Shown: piece after piece, positions 16,662 through 25,753 of the stretch
How positions within the stretch are numbered: position 1 is the first letter of the stretch
How the letters are laid out: each line of letters begins with the position of its first letter
NCBI RefSeq assembly: GCF_041080655.1
Contig: NZ_CP163525.1
Span: 4,712,001 to 4,776,000, forward strand
Direction of reading: 5' to 3'
Length of the DNA stretch: 64,000 nt
From: Streptomyces sp. CG4
GTDB taxonomy: Bacteria; Actinomycetota; Actinomycetes; Streptomycetales; Streptomycetaceae
The notes under the pieces: model-generated
Told to the model about the DNA's origin: nothing
The model's database searches: none
The model's input: the letters and a program-made list of their open reading frames with translations, nothing else
Translations under genes and position numbers: made by a program

Positions 16662-18146
16662 TCACACCCCCGGCTCCGCCGCGATCCTCCCCGCGCGTAC
16701 CGCCGTCACCAGCTCGGCGTGGTCCGCCTCCGTGCGGTCGGCGTAGGCGACGGCGAAGGCGGCGATCGCCTCGTCCAGTTCCTCGTTCTTGCCGCAGTAC
16801 CCGGCGATCAGCCGCGGGTCGGCGCTGTGGGAGTGGGCGCGGGCCAGCAGGGCGCCGGTCATCCGGCCGTAGTCGTCGACCTGGTCGGCGGCGAGGGCGG
16901 CGGGGTCGACGCTGCCCTTGCGGTTGCGGAACTGGCGGACCTGGAAGGGGCGCCCGTCGACGGTCGTCCAGCCGAGCAGGATGTCGCTGACGACCTGCAT
17001 CCGCTTCTGGCCCAGAACCACCCGGCGGCCCTCGTGGTCCACCGGCGGTGTCTCGAAGCCGACGGTGGCCAGGTGCGGGACCAGGACCGAGGGCCGGGCC
17101 TCCTTCACCTGGAGCACCAGCGGCTGCTCACGGTGGTCGAGGAGCAGCACGACGTAGGACCGGGTGCCGACGCTGCCGGTGCCGACCACCCGGAAAGCCA
17201 CGTCGTGCACCGCGTGCCGGGCGAGCAGGGGGTGCCGGTCCTCGCTGAGCGTGTGGATGTACGACTCCAGGGACGCGGCGACCGCGTGGGCCTCCTCGTC
17301 CGGGATCCGGCGCAGCACCGGCGCGGCGTCCACGAACCGGCGTCCGCCGTCCTCGACCGCCTCGGTCGACTTCGCCGCGAACCGGCCGCTCGTATTGGCG
17401 CGGGCCTTCTCCGAGACCCGCTGCAGGGTGCCGAGGAGATCGTGGGCGTCGGTGTGGGAGACCAGTTCCTCGTCGGCGATGGCGTTCCACGCGTCGAGCA
17501 CGGGCAGCTTGGCCAGCAGCCGCATGGTGCGGCGGTAGGCGCCGACCGTGTCCTGCGCAGCCGCACGGCAGGTGTCCTCGTCGGCGCCGGCCTCCCGCCC
17601 GGCGAGGACCAGCGAGGCGGCGAGGCGCTTCAGGTCCCATTCCCAGGGGCCATGCACGGTCTCGTCGAAGTCGTTGAGGTCGATGACGAGATCGCCGCGG
17701 GGGTCGCCGTACAGGCCGAAGTTGGCCGCGTGCGCGTCTCCGCATATCTGGGTGCCGATCCTGGTCATGGGGGTGCGGGCCAGGTCGTACGCCATGAGTC
17801 CGGCCGAGCCGCGCAGGAAGGCGAACGGGGTGGCCGCCATCCGGCCGACGCGGATGGGGGTCAGCTCGGGTATCCGGCCGGCGTTGGACTCGGTGACCGC
17901 GCGCACCGCGTCGGGGCGGTCGGCGTCCAGGTCGAGGGTGCGGTGTGCGCTGCGCGGCACGCTGGTGCGCAGTGCCTTGCCCTCCTCCTTGGGCGAGCCC
18001 TGCCGCGGCCACTGGGCGAAGCCGCTCACCCTGGGCAGCCGGCGCATGCCCCGCTCCACGGCGTCCGCCACGTCCACCACGCCCACCGCGTCCGCCATGT
18101 CCATCGCGTCCATCGCGTCCGCCACTTCCCCACCGGCACCGGTCAT
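16662..18146 (-). CDS. DUF2252 domain-containing protein
   Basis: A 494-residue protein of a family distantly related to kinase-like phosphotransferases. Conserved segments seen are TPFAFLRGSAGLMAYDLA, ICGDAHAANFGLYGDP, VIDLNDFDETVHGPWEWDLKRLAASL and LLARAHSHSADPRLIAGYCG. The HANF and DLNDFDE motifs resemble the catalytic and metal loops of aminoglycoside-type kinases. The N terminus has an unusual Met/Asp/Ala/Val run (DAMDAMDMADAVGVVDVADAV). ATG 18146 has GGGAGGCGG upstream; the ORF extends to 18284 but without a ribosome site. Function is unknown. Confidence 0.85.
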   Translation of the reverse strand: MTGAGGEVADAMDAMDMADAVGVVDVADAVERGMRRLPRVSGFAQWPRQGSPKEEGKALRTSVPRSAHRTLDLDADRPDAVRAVTESNAGRIPELTPIRVGRMAATPFAFLRGSAGLMAYDLARTPMTRIGTQICGDAHAANFGLYGDPRGDLVIDLNDFDETVHGPWEWDLKRLAASLVLAGREAGADEDTCRAAAQDTVGAYRRTMRLLAKLPVLDAWNAIADEELVSHTDAHDLLGTLQRVSEKARANTSGRFAAKSTEAVEDGGRRFVDAAPVLRRIPDEEAHAVAASLESYIHTLSEDRHPLLARHAVHDVAFRVVGTGSVGTRSYVVLLLDHREQPLVLQVKEARPSVLVPHLATVGFETPPVDHEGRRVVLGQKRMQVVSDILLGWTTVDGRPFQVRQFRNRKGSVDPAALAADQVDDYGRMTGALLARAHSHSADPRLIAGYCGKNEELDEAIAAFAVAYADRTEADHAELVTAVRAGRIAAEPGV

Positions 18147-18399
18147 CGCGACCGCCTCCCCCGTACACCGCGTACGACCAACGCGTACGGCGCGTACAGC
18201 CGTCCGCACGAACATCAACTCGTGCCGACCGTACAACCGATGGCCGATATGCGTCAGATCCGGTGGGGCACAGCTGGGGCACAACAGGGCATCGGATCCC
18301 CTTGCACCACGCCGCAGCCCCCGGCAGCCCCCGGCCGTCGGCCTGCGCGCCCCGCCTAGCCTTCGGACTGCGCGACCGCGTCCGGGCGGTCGCCCTCGC

Positions 18400-19269
18400 C
18401 TACCGGGTGGGACCGGTGTCGGCCGACGACTGCCGGCTCTTCAACTCCCGTTCCACGACCGCCCGGAAGCTGTGCGGAGGGCGGCCGGTGAGGCGCTGGA
18501 CGGCGTCGGTGGTGCGGTCCTCGGCGCCCTCGGCGATGGCGCGGTCCATCCCGGCCAGCATCGCGGCGAACTCCAGCGGCAGTTGGGCGGCCACCAGCCG
18601 GTCCCGCATCTGTTCGTACGTCAGCTGCCGGTGGACCACGGGCCGACCGGTGACCTCCGTGAGGACGGCGGCGATGTCGTCGTAGCCGAGCGCCTCCGGT
18701 CCGGTCAGGACCGGAGCACTGTTGGGTGCCCGGTCGTCGGTGAGGGCACGGACCGCGACGGCGGCGATGTCGTCGGCGTCGACGAATCCGACCCGGCCCG
18801 TCCCGGCCGCGGTGAGGATGGCGCCCTCCTCGCGGATGCTCCGGGCGTGGGCGTGCGTGCCGGTGAAGTTCTGCATGAACCAGGAGGGCCGCAGGACCGC
18901 CCACTGGTCGAACAGGCCGGGCAGAGCCTCGTGCACCGCCCCCACTCCGGGGCCCCCTTCGGGGATGGCCGAGGAGCTGAGCAGTACGGCGCGCTGCACG
19001 CCCGCGGCGCCGGCCCGGCGGAGGAAGGGCAGCATGACGGCGGCCGGGTCCGGATCGCCGACCGGCGGGACGAGATGGACGCGTGCGGCTCCGGCGAGCG
19101 CGTCGGCGTGGGTGGCGGGGTCGTACCAGTCGAAGCGGACCGCTTCCGCGCCCGGAAGCCGGGTGGCCCGGCGGCTCGCGGCCCGCACGCGCTGGCCGGC
19201 GGCGACCAGCTGCGCCACGGTACGGCTGCCGGTGGTACCGGTGGCCCCGAGAACCAGGGTGCCGCTCAT
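18400..19269 (-). CDS. NmrA/NAD(P)H-binding family protein
   Basis: A 289-residue atypical short-chain dehydrogenase. The NAD(P) site is TLVLGATGTTGSRTVAQLVAAGQRVRA and the following Arg pair suits NADP. The C-terminal half matches NAD(P)H-binding 'hydroxylase' entries of actinomycetes (VDADDIAAVAVRALTDD, then LTGPEALGYDDIAAVL). The Tyr-xxx-Lys of classical SDRs is absent, which fits NmrA-type sensors or quinone reductases. ATG 19269 overlaps the stop of the upstream SnoaL-like gene. Both are divergent from a TetR gene that probably represses them. Confidence 0.85.
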   Translation of the reverse strand: MSGTLVLGATGTTGSRTVAQLVAAGQRVRAASRRATRLPGAEAVRFDWYDPATHADALAGAARVHLVPPVGDPDPAAVMLPFLRRAGAAGVQRAVLLSSSAIPEGGPGVGAVHEALPGLFDQWAVLRPSWFMQNFTGTHAHARSIREEGAILTAAGTGRVGFVDADDIAAVAVRALTDDRAPNSAPVLTGPEALGYDDIAAVLTEVTGRPVVHRQLTYEQMRDRLVAAQLPLEFAAMLAGMDRAIAEGAEDRTTDAVQRLTGRPPHSFRAVVERELKSRQSSADTGPTR

Positions 19270-19700
19270 CGGGCACCGCCCCCTGCGAAGTCCAGGCCGG
19301 GCTGCTGGACGGCGAGGGGGTTCCAGTAGTCGCGATAGGAGGTGAAGCGTCCCTCCCGGACCGTCACGACGGCGATGTAGGTCATGTCGAAGGGTGCCCC
19401 CGTCTCGACCAGGCGACCCACTCCGCGCATCTCGACCACGATGGTCCAGGGGCTCGTGGTCTGGTGGATCCGCAGGTCGGGGAAGTCGTGCAGGTCGATG
19501 TGGGCGGGATGGTCGCGCATGTAGGCGGCGATCGCCTCCCGTCCCTCCAGCCGCCCGGGCCAGCCCGGCGGCGCGAAGGGGAACTCCATGACACCGTCCT
19601 CGGCCCACAGGCCGACCCAGCCGGCGATGTCCTTGTCGAGGAGCAGCCGCAGGCTGTGGCGGTAGAGCTCTTCCGGTGCGGTGTACGTGGGTGTGGGCAT
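19266..19700 (-). CDS. SnoaL/NTF2-like fold protein
   Basis: A 144-residue alpha+beta barrel protein of the nuclear transport factor 2 superfamily. Typical segments are LYRHSLRLLLDKDIAGWVGLWAEDGVMEFPFAPPGWPGRLEGREAI and ARHP-like RDHPAHIDLHDF. Such proteins act as small-molecule isomerases or hydrolases or only bind ligands; no catalytic residue is diagnostic here. ATG 19700 has GGAGGAATCC upstream. It is the first gene of a two-gene operon with the NmrA-like gene, and the double operator at 19721-19772 begins 20 bp upstream. Confidence 0.82.
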   Translation of the reverse strand: MPTPTYTAPEELYRHSLRLLLDKDIAGWVGLWAEDGVMEFPFAPPGWPGRLEGREAIAAYMRDHPAHIDLHDFPDLRIHQTTSPWTIVVEMRGVGRLVETGAPFDMTYIAVVTVREGRFTSYRDYWNPLAVQQPGLDFAGGGAR

Positions 19701-19720
19701 GGATTCCTCCGTCCCGTACG

Positions 19721-19772
19721 ATACGGACCCGTGGTCCGCTTCAGTCGACAATACGGACCGCGGGTCCGCTTC
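19721..19772. promoter_or_regulatory. Duplicated TetR-type operator
   Basis: Two 22-bp direct copies, 19721-19742 and 19751-19772, both start ATACGGACC and end GGTCCGCTTC. Each contains the palindrome CGGACC-N3-GGTCCG. Their centres are 30 bp apart, about three helical turns, so two dimers would bind the same face. The position is immediately before the SnoaL-like gene and in the divergent region shared with the TetR gene. Confidence 0.75.
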
Positions 19773-19894
19773 GCAACGCAAAGCGAAGGCGAAAGCGAGG
19801 CGGGACGCAGGACAAGGCGCGGCACGGCGAAGTGCGGCAAGGCGCGGCAAGAACCCCCGCAAGAACCCCGCAAGAACCCCAAGGGAGGAACCAC

Positions 19895-20503
19895 GTGACC
19901 GAGCGCAGACCCCGCAAGGACGCCCTGCGGAACCGGGCGGCCGTCTTCGCGGCAGCCGACGCGCTCTTCGCGCAATGCCAGAGCCCCGACAGCGTCACCA
20001 TGGCCGGCATCGCGGCCGCGGCCGGCGTCGGCAAGGCGACCCTCTTCCGCGCCTTCGGCGATCGCACCGGGCTGATCCGCGCGCTGTACGAGGCGCGCCT
20101 CGAACCGATCAGGAGCGCGGTCGAGCAGGGGCCGCCCCCACTGGGACCCGCCGCCCCACCCCTGGTGCGCGTGCCGGCTCTGCTCGACGCCGTCCTGTGC
20201 TTCAAGCTCGACAACCGTCATCTCGCGCTCGCCCTGGAGCAGACCGGCGGGACCAGCCCGTACGGCGCGGAGCACTACGAGCGATGGCACACACTGCTGC
20301 GCGAGCTGCTGGAGCGGATTCCGGGACTGTCCGACGGCGGCTTCACCGCGCATGCCCTGCTCGCCACCACCCGGGCCGACCTCGTCGAACACCTCGCCGG
20401 TGAAAAGGCCCTGCCCCGCGACGAGATGCGCGCGCAACTCGCGGCGTTCACCGCCAGAGTCCTCGGCCTCGATGCGCCCCCGACCCCGAACACCCCTGCG
20501 TGA
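19895..20503 (+). CDS. TetR-family regulator
   Basis: A 202-residue regulator. The HTH is RKDALRNRAAVFAAADALFAQ...TMAGIAAAAGVGKATLFRAFGDRTGLI (residues about 7-55). GTG 19895 has an excellent AAGGGAGGAA site (19881-19890). The leader between the operator and this start contains short direct repeats (CGCAAGAACCC, GCGGCAAGG). Divergent genes encode an NmrA-like and a SnoaL-like protein, the usual layout for a self-contained redox or ligand-sensing module. The ligand is unknown. Confidence 0.87.
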   Translation: MTERRPRKDALRNRAAVFAAADALFAQCQSPDSVTMAGIAAAAGVGKATLFRAFGDRTGLIRALYEARLEPIRSAVEQGPPPLGPAAPPLVRVPALLDAVLCFKLDNRHLALALEQTGGTSPYGAEHYERWHTLLRELLERIPGLSDGGFTAHALLATTRADLVEHLAGEKALPRDEMRAQLAAFTARVLGLDAPPTPNTPA

Positions 20504-20580
20504 GAGACAACTCACACCGGTACGGGAAGTGAAGAACGCCACCCTCACGCCGGCACACGGCGGGGGCGCAAAGCGAAACG

Positions 20581-20606
20581 GTCGGCATCGTGATCACGAT
20601 GCCGAC
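20581..20606 (-). terminator. Terminator of tRNA-Leu (perfect 26-bp palindrome)
   Basis: GTCGGCATCGTGA and TCACGATGCCGAC are exact inverted repeats without a loop spacer, ten bases beyond the tRNA 3' end on the minus strand. A short T-rich stretch (CGTTTCGCTTTG) follows. It could also stop the plus-strand TetR transcript. Confidence 0.75.
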
Positions 20607-20616
20607 CGCTCGTCGG

Positions 20617-20700
20617 TGCGCGAGGGGGGAGTTGAACCCCCACGCCCTTGCGGGCACTGGAACCTGAATCCAGCGCGTCTGCCTATTCCGCCACCCGCGC
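20617..20700 (-). tRNA. tRNA-Leu (anticodon CAG)
   Basis: Read on the minus strand, an 84-nt class II tRNA begins GCGCGGGTGGCGGAATAGG. The acceptor stem GCGCGGG pairs with CTCGCGC. The anticodon arm is CTGGA-TTCAGGT-TCCAG with anticodon CAG. The long variable arm is GCCCGCAAGGGC and the T arm is GGGGGTTCAACTCCCCC. The discriminator is A, as required for leucine. The CCA end is not encoded (ACCG follows). The class II arm and anticodon make the identity firm. Confidence 0.96.
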
Positions 20701-21182
20701 ATTGGGTGTGTCTTCCGGCTTCTTCCCTTTCGGGCTGGCCCCTTCCGACACCCAGAACATTAGCACGTCGTACGGGGTGGGTTCACATCCCTTTCCGCTG
20801 CCCACGGCCCGCACCCGCACCCGGTGCCGAGCGCGCCGGTCACCCGCGCCCCGGCGCCCGCCGCCTGCGCGTTCGCGCCGTTTCCCGCCGCGCGTATCAG
20901 GGCGACCCGGTTCACGTATCAACCTCGTACCGGTCCCGGGCATCTGCCCAGGAGGCGGACCGGGTCCACAGCCGGGTGCGGGACACTGGTCTTCGCCCGC
21001 CTCTACGATCCATGGCAGCGTGAGTGCGTGCCGGTAGTTCGAAGGGGAGCCGCTGGGGGAACCGGCCGATTGCCGGACGCGTAGATACGATCAGTAAGCA
21101 GCACCAGCGGAACAGGCAGTACAGGCAAGGCAGCGGCCACACAGCAGGGCAAGGCAGACGACAGGGACGGAGGAGGTGCCCC
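20701..21182. other. 482-bp non-coding region between tRNA-Leu and fhaA
   Basis: No supported gene is seen. The left part should hold the tRNA-Leu promoter (minus; TAATGT around 20757-20762 could be its -10). The right part should hold the promoter and leader of the fhaA-pknB operon (plus), ending in GGAGGAGG just before ATG 21183. Confidence 0.5.
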
Positions 21183-22040
21183 ATGGGAGTCCTGAAGAAG
21201 TTCGAGCAGCGTCTCGAAGGTCTGGTGAACGGCACCTTCGCCAAGGTCTTCAAGTCCGAGGTCCAGCCCGTGGAGATCGCCGGCGCACTCCAGCGTGAGT
21301 GCGACAACAACGCGACGATCTGGAACCGCGACCGGACCGTCGTACCCAACGACTTCATCGTGGAGCTGAGCGCGCCCGACTACGAGCGGCTCAGCCCCTA
21401 CTCCGGGCAGCTCGGCGACGAGCTGGCCGGCATGGTGCGCGACTACGCCAAGCAGCAGCGCTACACGTTCATGGGCCCGATCAAGGTCAACCTGGAGAAG
21501 GCCGACGACCTGGACACCGGGCTGTACCGGGTGCGCTCGCGCACCCTGGCCTCCTCCAGCAACCAGCAGGCCCCCGCGGCCCCGGCCCCCGGCCGCCCCG
21601 CGCAGAGCGCCCAGGGTGGCGGCTACGGCCAGCCGGCCGCCGCGCCCGCCGGAGCGCCGCCGATGCCGTCCGCGCCGCCGCCCGGCGCCCGCCCCGGCGG
21701 CTACGGATACCCTCAGCCCGCCGGCCAGCGGCCCCCGGCCGCGCCCACGAGCGGCGGGCAGGCCCGCTACTGGATCGAGATCAACGGCACCCGCCACCAG
21801 ATCTCCCGCGCGACGCTGGTGCTGGGCCGCAGCACCGACGCCGACGTGCGGATCGACGATCCCGGCGTCTCCCGCCGGCATTGCGAGATCCGGACCGGAA
21901 CGCCCTCGACGATCCAGGATCTCGGCTCCACCAACGGCATCGTGGTGGACGGGCAGCACACCACCCGCGCTACGCTCCGCGACGGCTCGCGGATCGTCGT
22001 GGGCAGCACCACCGTTATCTATAGGCAAGCCGAAGGGTGA
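21183..22040 (+). CDS. fhaA: FhaA: DUF3662 and FHA domain protein
   Basis: A 285-residue protein. The N-terminal DUF3662 domain (MGVLKKFEQRLEGLVNGTFAKVFKSEVQPVEIAGAL) covers about residues 1-120. A Gly/Pro/Ala-rich linker follows (PAAPAPGRPAQSAQGG). The C-terminal FHA domain has LVLGRSTDADVRIDDPGVSRRHCEI and LGSTNGIVVDG, with the phosphothreonine-binding Arg and Ser-Arg-His. In mycobacteria FhaA binds phosphorylated MviN and is a PknB substrate. It heads the operon fhaA-fhaB-pstP-rodA-pbpA-pknB. ATG 21183 follows GGAGGAGGTGCCCC; longer in-frame ORFs lack a ribosome site. Confidence 0.94.
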   Translation: MGVLKKFEQRLEGLVNGTFAKVFKSEVQPVEIAGALQRECDNNATIWNRDRTVVPNDFIVELSAPDYERLSPYSGQLGDELAGMVRDYAKQQRYTFMGPIKVNLEKADDLDTGLYRVRSRTLASSSNQQAPAAPAPGRPAQSAQGGGYGQPAAAPAGAPPMPSAPPPGARPGGYGYPQPAGQRPPAAPTSGGQARYWIEINGTRHQISRATLVLGRSTDADVRIDDPGVSRRHCEIRTGTPSTIQDLGSTNGIVVDGQHTTRATLRDGSRIVVGSTTVIYRQAEG

Positions 22041-22049
22041 AGCGGGGGC

Positions 22050-22580
22050 ATGTCAGAGCTGACCCTCACGGTCATGCGGCTGGGTTTCCTGGCCGTACTG
22101 TGGCTGTTCGTGATCGTGGCCGTGCAGGTCATCCGGAGCGACCTGTTCGGTACGCGCGTCACCCAGCGCGGATCCCGTAGGGAGGCCGGCCGCCAGCAGC
22201 AGGCGGCCCGGCAGCAGGCCGCCGCGCCCCCGCCGCAGCGAGGCCAGCAGCGGGGCCAGCAGAGCGGCGGCCGGCGCGGGCGCAACGCTCCCACCAAGCT
22301 GGTCGTGACCGAAGGCACACTGACCGGCACCACGGTCGCGCTGCAGGGCCAGACGATCACCCTGGGCCGGGCACACGACTCCACGATCGTGCTGGACGAC
22401 GACTACGCCTCCAGTCGGCATGCCAGGATCTACCCGGACCGCGACGGCCAGTGGATCGTCGAGGACCTCGGCTCCACCAACGGCACGTATCTGGACCGGT
22501 CCCGGCTGACGACCCCCACACCGATCTCGCTGGGCGCGCCGATCCGCATCGGCAAGACCGTCATCGAGCTGCGGAAGTAG
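22050..22580 (+). CDS. fhaB: FhaB/FipA: membrane-anchored FHA domain protein
   Basis: A 176-residue protein. An N-terminal membrane helix (LGFLAVLWLFVIVAVQVI, residues 11-28) is followed by a basic Gln/Ala/Arg linker and a cytoplasmic FHA domain with ITLGRAHDSTIVLDDDYASSRHARI and DLGSTNGTYLDRSRL. The actinobacterial homologue FipA links FtsZ and FtsQ and is phosphorylated by PknA/PknB. It starts nine bases after fhaA. Confidence 0.93.
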   Translation: MSELTLTVMRLGFLAVLWLFVIVAVQVIRSDLFGTRVTQRGSRREAGRQQQAARQQAAAPPPQRGQQRGQQSGGRRGRNAPTKLVVTEGTLTGTTVALQGQTITLGRAHDSTIVLDDDYASSRHARIYPDRDGQWIVEDLGSTNGTYLDRSRLTTPTPISLGAPIRIGKTVIELRK

Positions 22581-22720
22581 TGCTACATCATGAGTGAGCG
22601 CGAGCGGAGCGAGCACGCAGCGGCAGGCCGCCCCCCGGCCGCCGGCGCGCTCCCGACCGGAGGGTGGGCAGTGTGGCTCGACACGACCGGCTGTACCCGG
22701 AGCCGACTGGCGAGGTGGGC

Positions 22721-24283
22721 ATGAGTCTCTCCCTGCGCTTTGCCGCCGGATCGCACAAAGGCATGATCCGCGAGGGCAACGAGGACTCCGGTTACGCCGG
22801 TCCCCGGCTGCTCGCGATCGCCGACGGCATGGGCGGCCAGGCGGCCGGCGAGGTCGCCTCCTCCGAGGTGATCTCCACCCTGGTCACGCTCGACGACGAC
22901 GTGCCCGGCTCCGACATCCTCACCTCCCTCGGCCACGCCGTGCAGCGGGCCAACGACCAGCTGCGTGCCATGGTCGAGGAGGACCCGCAGCTGGAGGGCA
23001 TGGGCACGACCCTCACCGCCCTGCTGTGGACCGGGCAGCGGCTCGGTCTCGTGCACGTCGGCGACTCCCGCGCCTATCTGCTGCGTGACGGAGTGCTCAC
23101 GCAGATCACCCAGGACCACACCTGGGTGCAGCGGCTCGTCGACGAGGGCCGGATCACCGAGGAAGAGGCCACGACCCACCCGCAGCGCTCGCTCCTCATG
23201 CGCGCGCTCGGCAGCGGCGACCACGTCGAGCCCGACCTGTCCATCCGCGAGGTGCGGGCGGGTGACCGTTATCTCATCTGCTCCGACGGGCTCTCCGCGG
23301 TCGTCTCCCACCAGACCATCGAGGAGACCCTCGCCAGCTACCAGGGCCCGCAGGAGACCGTGCAGGAGCTGATCCAGCTCGCGCTGCGCGGCGGCGGCCC
23401 CGACAACATCACCGTCATCGTCGCGGACGTGCTCGACCTGGACACCGGCGACACCATGGCCGGCCAGCTGTCCGACCAGCCGATCGTGGTCGGCGCCGTC
23501 GCCGAGAACCAGCACCACCTGCACGACAACGGCATCATGCAGACCCCGGCCGGCCGCGCCTCCCACCTGGGCCGCCAGGGCCACGGGCACGGCGGCGGCG
23601 AGTTCGGCCCGCCCGGCTCCGGCGACAGCACCGGATACGTCCCGTCGGGCAGCTTCGGCGACTACGCCGACGGCGACTTCACCAAGCCGGGCGGCCGCGG
23701 CAAGTGGCTGAAGAGATCCCTCTACGGCGTCCTCGCGCTCGCCGTCATCGGCGGCGGCCTCTACGGCGGCTACCAGTGGACGCAGACGCAGTACTACGTC
23801 GGCGCCAGGAACGAGCACGTGGCGCTGTACCGCGGGATCAGCCAGGACCTGGCCTGGGTGTCGCTGTCGAAGGTGGAGAAGGACCACCCCGAGATCGAAC
23901 TCAAGTACCTGCCGCCGTACCAGCAGAAGCAGGTGAAGGCCACGATCGCCGCGGGCGGGCTGCAGCAGGCCCAGGAGAAGATCGAGGCACTGTCCGTACA
24001 GGCCTCCGCATGCCGGAAGCAGGCGGAGCGCCAGTCCGCCGAGTCCCAGCGGAACGCGAAGACGGGCCAGGGCGAGGCCGGAGGCACCACGGGAACCAGC
24101 CGTACCGCCTTCACGTCCAAGGCATCACCGACGCCGAACCCCTCGACAGGTACGTCGGGCACGTCGTCGAAGAAGCCCCCGACAACGTCCTCGAAGCCCC
24201 CGACCCCGACCGCCACTCCGAACCCCGGCCCGAGCCTCTCCGAGGATGAGCAGAAGGTCGTCGATCAGTGCGGCAAGCAGTAG
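22721..24283 (+). CDS. pstP: PP2C-type Ser/Thr protein phosphatase PstP
   Basis: A 520-residue membrane phosphatase that reverses PknB phosphorylation. The cytoplasmic PP2C domain shows EGNEDSGY, ADGMGGQAAGE, GMGTTLTALL, VGDSRAYLLRDG, ICSDGLSAVV and GGPDNITVIVADV, giving the metal-binding aspartates. A membrane helix near residue 325 (SLYGVLALAVIGGGLYGG) leads to an extracytoplasmic tail rich in Thr/Pro/Ser. ATG 22721 (MSLSLRF) after GAGGTGG is preferred; GTG 22664 would add 19 residues. It lies in the operon with the cell-shape genes and the kinase. Confidence 0.94.
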   Translation: MSLSLRFAAGSHKGMIREGNEDSGYAGPRLLAIADGMGGQAAGEVASSEVISTLVTLDDDVPGSDILTSLGHAVQRANDQLRAMVEEDPQLEGMGTTLTALLWTGQRLGLVHVGDSRAYLLRDGVLTQITQDHTWVQRLVDEGRITEEEATTHPQRSLLMRALGSGDHVEPDLSIREVRAGDRYLICSDGLSAVVSHQTIEETLASYQGPQETVQELIQLALRGGGPDNITVIVADVLDLDTGDTMAGQLSDQPIVVGAVAENQHHLHDNGIMQTPAGRASHLGRQGHGHGGGEFGPPGSGDSTGYVPSGSFGDYADGDFTKPGGRGKWLKRSLYGVLALAVIGGGLYGGYQWTQTQYYVGARNEHVALYRGISQDLAWVSLSKVEKDHPEIELKYLPPYQQKQVKATIAAGGLQQAQEKIEALSVQASACRKQAERQSAESQRNAKTGQGEAGGTTGTSRTAFTSKASPTPNPSTGTSGTSSKKPPTTSSKPPTPTATPNPGPSLSEDEQKVVDQCGKQ

Positions 24284-24310
24284 CGAAGCCGCGAGAGGCC
24301 CTGTCACACG

Positions 24311-25753
24311 ATGAGCAGTACGACTAACCCGCCGACGCATCACACGTCCACGATCGGCGCGATCGGCGCACCGAGCCGCCGCAACACCGAGCTGGCCCTG
24401 CTGGTGTTCGCCGTGGCCATCCCGGTGTTCGCCTACGCCAACGTGGGCCTGGCCATCGAGAACCAGGTGCCCGCCGGACTGCTGGAGTACGGCCTCGGCC
24501 TCGGTCTGATGGCCGGCGTCGCCCATCTCGCCGTGCGCAAGTTCGCGCCGTACGCCGACCCGCTGCTGCTGCCGCTGGCCACGCTGCTCAACGGACTCGG
24601 GCTCGTCGTCATCTGGCGGCTGGACCAGTCCAAGCTGCTGCAGTCGCTGCCCCACTTCTCCGCGGCCGCACCCCGCCAGCTGCTGTACAGCGCGCTGGGC
24701 ATCGCCATGTTCGCCGCCGTGCTGATCTTCCTGAAGGATCACCGGGCCCTGCAGCGCTACACCTACATCTCCATGGCCGGCGCCCTGGTGCTGCTGCTCC
24801 TGCCGCTGGTGCCCGGCCTCGGAGCCGACATCTACGGCGCCAAGATCTGGATCAACATCCCCGGCCTCGGCTCCCTGCAGCCCGGTGAGTTCGCGAAGAT
24901 CGTCCTCGCCGTCTTCTTCGCCGGGTACCTGATGGTGAAGCGCGACGCCCTGGCCCTCGCCAGCCGCCGCTTCATGGGCCTGTACCTGCCCCGCGGCCGC
25001 GACCTCGGTCCGATCCTGGTCGTCTGGGCGATGTCGATCCTCATCCTCGTCTTCGAGACCGACCTCGGCACGTCGCTGCTCTTCTTCGGCATGTTCGTCG
25101 TCATGCTGTACGTCGCCACCGAGCGGACCAGCTGGATCGTCTTCGGTCTGCTGATGTCCGCGGTCGGCGCGGTCGGCGTGGCGAGCATCGAACCCCACGT
25201 GAAGAGCCGGGTCGAGTCCTGGCTCGACCCCATGAAGGAGTTCACCCTCAGCCGCCAGGGCATCGCCGGCCACTCCGAGCAGCTGCAGCAGGCGCTGTGG
25301 GCCTTCGGCTCCGGCGGCACCCTGGGCACCGGCTGGGGCCAGGGCCACTCGGACCTGATCCGGTTCGCCGCCAACTCCGACTTCATCCTCGCCACCTTCG
25401 GCGAGGAGCTGGGCCTGGCCGGGATCATGGCGCTCCTGCTGATCTACGGCCTGATCGTGGAGCGCGGCGTGCGCACCGCCCTCGCCGCCCGCGACCCGTT
25501 CGGCAAGCTGCTCGCCGTCGGCCTGTCCGGCGCCTTCGCCCTCCAGGTCTTCGTCGTGGCCGGCGGTGTGATGGGCCTCATCCCGCTGACCGGTATGACC
25601 TTGCCGTTCGTCGCGTACGGCGGTTCCTCCGTGCTGGCCAACTGGGCGCTGATCGGCATCCTGATCCGCATCAGCGACACCGCCCGCCGCCCGGCGCCCG
25701 CCCCCGCGAGCAACCCCGACGCCGAGATGACCCAGGTGGTCCGCCCGTCATGA
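24311..25753 (+). CDS. rodA: SEDS-family peptidoglycan polymerase (RodA/FtsW type)
   Basis: A 480-residue polytopic protein with about ten to twelve membrane helices. The SEDS signature is present: LSRQGIAGHSEQLQQALWAFGSGGTLGTGWGQGHSD, NSDFILATFGEELGLAG and PLTGMTLPFVAYGGSSVLANW. SEDS proteins polymerise lipid II together with a class B PBP. The next gene, pbpA, overlaps its stop (ATGA) and is the likely partner. Naming as RodA rather than FtsW rests on the pbpA-pknB context, since the division ftsW lies in the dcw cluster in actinomycetes. Confidence 0.93.
   Translation: MSSTTNPPTHHTSTIGAIGAPSRRNTELALLVFAVAIPVFAYANVGLAIENQVPAGLLEYGLGLGLMAGVAHLAVRKFAPYADPLLLPLATLLNGLGLVVIWRLDQSKLLQSLPHFSAAAPRQLLYSALGIAMFAAVLIFLKDHRALQRYTYISMAGALVLLLLPLVPGLGADIYGAKIWINIPGLGSLQPGEFAKIVLAVFFAGYLMVKRDALALASRRFMGLYLPRGRDLGPILVVWAMSILILVFETDLGTSLLFFGMFVVMLYVATERTSWIVFGLLMSAVGAVGVASIEPHVKSRVESWLDPMKEFTLSRQGIAGHSEQLQQALWAFGSGGTLGTGWGQGHSDLIRFAANSDFILATFGEELGLAGIMALLLIYGLIVERGVRTALAARDPFGKLLAVGLSGAFALQVFVVAGGVMGLIPLTGMTLPFVAYGGSSVLANWALIGILIRISDTARRPAPAPASNPDAEMTQVVRPS

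Noticed and set aside
20581..20606. Palindrome as a regulator operator
   Set aside because: Its place just after the tRNA 3' end and loop-free symmetry fit a transcription terminator better.
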